Origin: JBMNOZ01 sp050943335
GTDB taxonomy: Bacteria; Bacillota; Desulfitobacteriia; Desulfitobacteriales; Syntrophobotulaceae
Direction of reading: 5' to 3'
Assembly: GCA_050943335.1 (NCBI GenBank)
Contig: JBMNOZ010000019.1
Location: 1-43,307 of the forward strand
DNA: 43,307 nt
Below the pieces are notes generated by a model. That model worked only from the letters and a program-made list of their open reading frames with translations. It ran no database searches and was not told the DNA's origin. The position numbers were made by a program, and so were the translations under genes. Below, piece by piece: positions 41,150-43,307 of the stretch (positions within the stretch are counted from its first letter, which is position 1; each line of letters begins with the position of its first letter).

Positions 41150-43276
41150 ATGACCCAAAATGTATTAGAACGTTCGCTTATAGTGAGCGGCAGAAAGCTT
41201 TCTTTTGAAACCGGCTCCATTGCTCGTCAAGCTGGGGGAGCGATTTACCTTAGATATGGGGATACAGTAGTTGGCGCATTTGCCACCGCCAGCTCTGAAC
41301 CAAGGGAAGGAATAGATTTTTTTCCATTAACAGTTGATTTCGATGAAAGGTTTTATGCTGTCGGAAAAATCCCGGGAGGGTTCATAAAAAGAGAAGGGCG
41401 TCCTAGCGAAAAAGCGACTCTTACTGCTAGATTAATTGACAGGCCTATTAGACCTCTTTTCCCGAAGGGATTTAGAAATGATGTCCAAGTGGCAGCCATG
41501 GTTTGGTCCGTTGATCAGGACTGCGCACCGGATGTTACGGCAATAAATGCCGCTTCCGCAGCTTTAACCATTTCCGATATTCCTTTCGAAGGCCCGATCG
41601 GTGCTGTTATAGTGGGTCTAGTTGACGGTGAATTTGTTATCAACCCCACAGTTGAACAAACTGAAGCGAGTCAAATGTATTTATACGTTGCTGGCACGAA
41701 GGATGCGGTAATGATGGTGGAAGCTGAGGCCAAAGAAGTGCCAGAAAAGCAAATGTTAGAGGCAATTATGTTTGGCCACGAAGAGATAAAAAAAATAGCG
41801 GCTTTCATTGAGGAATTTAGGGAGGAAGCTTTAAAATTAGGGCTTGCTAAACCTAAAAGGGAAGTAGAACTCGTAGAAATTGATCCGGAACTTTATGAAA
41901 AAGTAAAAACCTGGGCTTATGACAAACTTGATAAAGCTATTCGCCTGGAAGAAAAACAAGCGCGGCAGGAAGCTATTGATTCAGTGAAACAAGAAGGTTT
42001 AGAATTCTTTGCTGAGGAATTTCCGGAGCAATTGGACGATGTTACAAAAGTTATGGATGAGCTCGTTCATAAAATTGTTCGCCGCTTGATTACAGTTGAG
42101 CATATTAGACCCGATGGACGAGCCTTGGATGAAATTAGACCCATCAGTATTGAAGTGGGTCGTTTACCGCGAACCCATGGTAGCGCTTTATTTACACGAG
42201 GACAAACCCAGGTCCTAAATGTAACCACTTTAGGCGCTGTAGGCGATGAACAAATTATTGACGGCTTGGGCTTAGAAGAATCTAAAAGGTATATGCATCA
42301 TTACAACTTTCCCCCTTATAGCGTGGGTGAAGTGCTGCCTATGCGGGGGCCGGGAAGAAGGGAGATCGGGCACGGGGCGTTAGCAGAAAAAGCTGTTTTG
42401 CCGGTAATCCCCAGTGAGGAAGAGTTCCCGTATACTTTAAGACTTGTTTCCGAAGTATTAGAATCCAATGGCTCAAGCTCTATGGCTTCTGTTTGTGGGA
42501 GCACCTTGTCCTTAATGGATGCCGGAGTGCCTATTAAAGCCCCTGTTGCTGGAATTGCTATGGGCTTGATTAAAGAGGATGACAAAATCGCAATTCTAAC
42601 TGATATCCAGGGTATAGAGGATCATGATGGAGATATGGATTTCAAAGTAGCTGGTACCCCTACCGGAGTGACTGCTTTACAAATGGATATTAAGATCAAA
42701 GGGGTCGGCAGGGAAATTCTAGAGAAAGCGTTGGAACAGGCCAAGAAAGGTCGGGATTTTATTCTTAAGAAAATGCTGGAAGTAATTCCGGAACCGAGAA
42801 AAGAGATCTCTCCTTATGCTCCCAGAATGATTACCTTTACAATCAACCCGGATAAGATTAGAGATGTTATCGGTGCTGGCGGCAAAATAATTAAAAAGAT
42901 TGTGGATGAAACTGGCGCCAAAATTGATATCGAAGATGATGGTCGAGTCTTTATTGCTGCGGTCGATGCTGAAGCAGGAGAGCGGGCGGCAAACATTATT
43001 CAGGCCTTAGTTCAAGAAGTTCAAATCGGTAAAATCTATAAAGGCAAAGTGGTGCGGATTATGGATTTCGGCGCTTTTGTGGAAGTAATTCCGGGAGTGT
43101 TGGGTTTACCGGGCAAGGACGGGTTAGTCCATATTTCTCAGTTAGATCATAACCGAGTAGCAAGAGTTGAGGATGTAGTAAGAGTCGGAGATGAAATTAT
43201 GGTTAAAGCTACGGGAATTGATAAACAGGGTCGCTTGAATTTATCCCGTAAGGAAGCTTTAGGGGCTAGAAAGTAA
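41150..43276 (+). CDS. pnp: Polyribonucleotide nucleotidyltransferase (PNPase)
   Basis: Phosphorolytic 3'-5' exoribonuclease. Two RNase PH domains: RPSEKATLTARLIDRPIRPL in the first, and RGQTQVLNVTTLGAVGDEQ and LVSEVLESNGSSSMASVCG in the second. KH domain at about 560-620 (IRDVIGAGGKIIKKIVDETG) and S1 at about 625-700 (GKVVRIMDFGAFVEV, DGLVHISQLDHNRVARVEDV). The S1 loop reads IPGVLGLPGKDG, a few residues longer than the common form. Length 708. AAGGAGG precedes the ATG. Only 31 bases of sequence follow, with no feature. Confidence 0.98.
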   Translation: MTQNVLERSLIVSGRKLSFETGSIARQAGGAIYLRYGDTVVGAFATASSEPREGIDFFPLTVDFDERFYAVGKIPGGFIKREGRPSEKATLTARLIDRPIRPLFPKGFRNDVQVAAMVWSVDQDCAPDVTAINAASAALTISDIPFEGPIGAVIVGLVDGEFVINPTVEQTEASQMYLYVAGTKDAVMMVEAEAKEVPEKQMLEAIMFGHEEIKKIAAFIEEFREEALKLGLAKPKREVELVEIDPELYEKVKTWAYDKLDKAIRLEEKQARQEAIDSVKQEGLEFFAEEFPEQLDDVTKVMDELVHKIVRRLITVEHIRPDGRALDEIRPISIEVGRLPRTHGSALFTRGQTQVLNVTTLGAVGDEQIIDGLGLEESKRYMHHYNFPPYSVGEVLPMRGPGRREIGHGALAEKAVLPVIPSEEEFPYTLRLVSEVLESNGSSSMASVCGSTLSLMDAGVPIKAPVAGIAMGLIKEDDKIAILTDIQGIEDHDGDMDFKVAGTPTGVTALQMDIKIKGVGREILEKALEQAKKGRDFILKKMLEVIPEPRKEISPYAPRMITFTINPDKIRDVIGAGGKIIKKIVDETGAKIDIEDDGRVFIAAVDAEAGERAANIIQALVQEVQIGKIYKGKVVRIMDFGAFVEVIPGVLGLPGKDGLVHISQLDHNRVARVEDVVRVGDEIMVKATGIDKQGRLNLSRKEALGARK

Positions 43277-43307
43277 AAAGCCATAGGGTTTTATACTGAA
43301 CAATAAT

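Noticed and set aside
1..43307. CRISPR array, tRNA or rRNA genes, insertion sequences, defence systems
   Set aside because: Looked for regularly spaced repeats, cloverleaf-like segments, transposase motifs and defence-type domains on both strands; none could be supported.

Overview
The window is a compact housekeeping region from a low-to-medium GC, endospore-forming member of the Firmicutes (Bacillota). Three things point there: an alpha/beta-type small acid-soluble spore protein gene, CodY and a PolC-type replicase, and the gene order dprA-topA-trmFO-xerC-hslV-hslU-codY / rpsB-tsf-pyrH-frr-uppS-cdsA-dxr-rseP-ispG / proS-polC / rimP-nusA-ylxR-ylxQ-infB-rbfA-nrnA-truB-ribF-rpsO-pnp. GTP-dependent PEP carboxykinase, a stand-alone carboxyltransferase subunit and a ferredoxin make an anaerobic clostridial lineage of the Peptococcaceae/Desulfotomaculum kind most likely; that placement is inference. 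Almost everything from 1.58 kb onward is on the + strand. No tRNA, rRNA, CRISPR array, IS element or prophage gene was recognised, and no gene-free stretch exceeds about 220 bases.

Layout. 0-1.4 kb: cysE and a spore-protein gene, both on the - strand. 1.5-4.3 kb: NlpC/P60 hydrolase, endonuclease IV-like protein, dprA. 4.4-12.1 kb: topA, trmFO, xerC, hslVU, codY and a small membrane protein. 12.1-15.3 kb: translation and nucleotide genes rpsB, tsf, pyrH, frr, separated by intrinsic terminators. 15.3-20.9 kb: lipid carrier, phospholipid and isoprenoid genes uppS, cdsA, dxr, rseP, ispG, with a decayed AI-2E/YtvI-type permease between cdsA and dxr. 20.9-26.3 kb: a metabolic block (pckG, carboxyltransferase subunit, ferredoxin, cardiolipin synthase) lying between ispG and proS. 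26.3-31.8 kb: proS and polC. 31.9-43.3 kb: the nusA-infB operon, then rpsO and pnp.

How the parts fit: rimP through rbfA handle transcription elongation and ribosome maturation; uppS, cdsA, dxr and ispG feed envelope and isoprenoid synthesis; pckG and the carboxyltransferase interconvert PEP, oxaloacetate and pyruvate. RNA-level control looks frequent: a three-way-junction S15 leader before rpsO, a structured leader with two competing folds before rpsB, a possible structured leader before pckG, and attenuator-like hairpins before tsf, pyrH, uppS, rimP and pnp.

Most notable observations: a PolC lacking the DEDD proofreading exonuclease insert while keeping the PHP metal-ligand motifs; a NusA with a roughly 130-residue acidic, tyrosine-rich tail built partly from a 57-bp tandem repeat; a near-perfect CodY box inside the codY promoter; competing-fold leaders at rpsB and pckG; a PEPCK with Thr in place of the usual P-loop Cys; and an internally deleted, frameshifted permease gene. 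No clearly new multi-gene defence or mobile system was seen.
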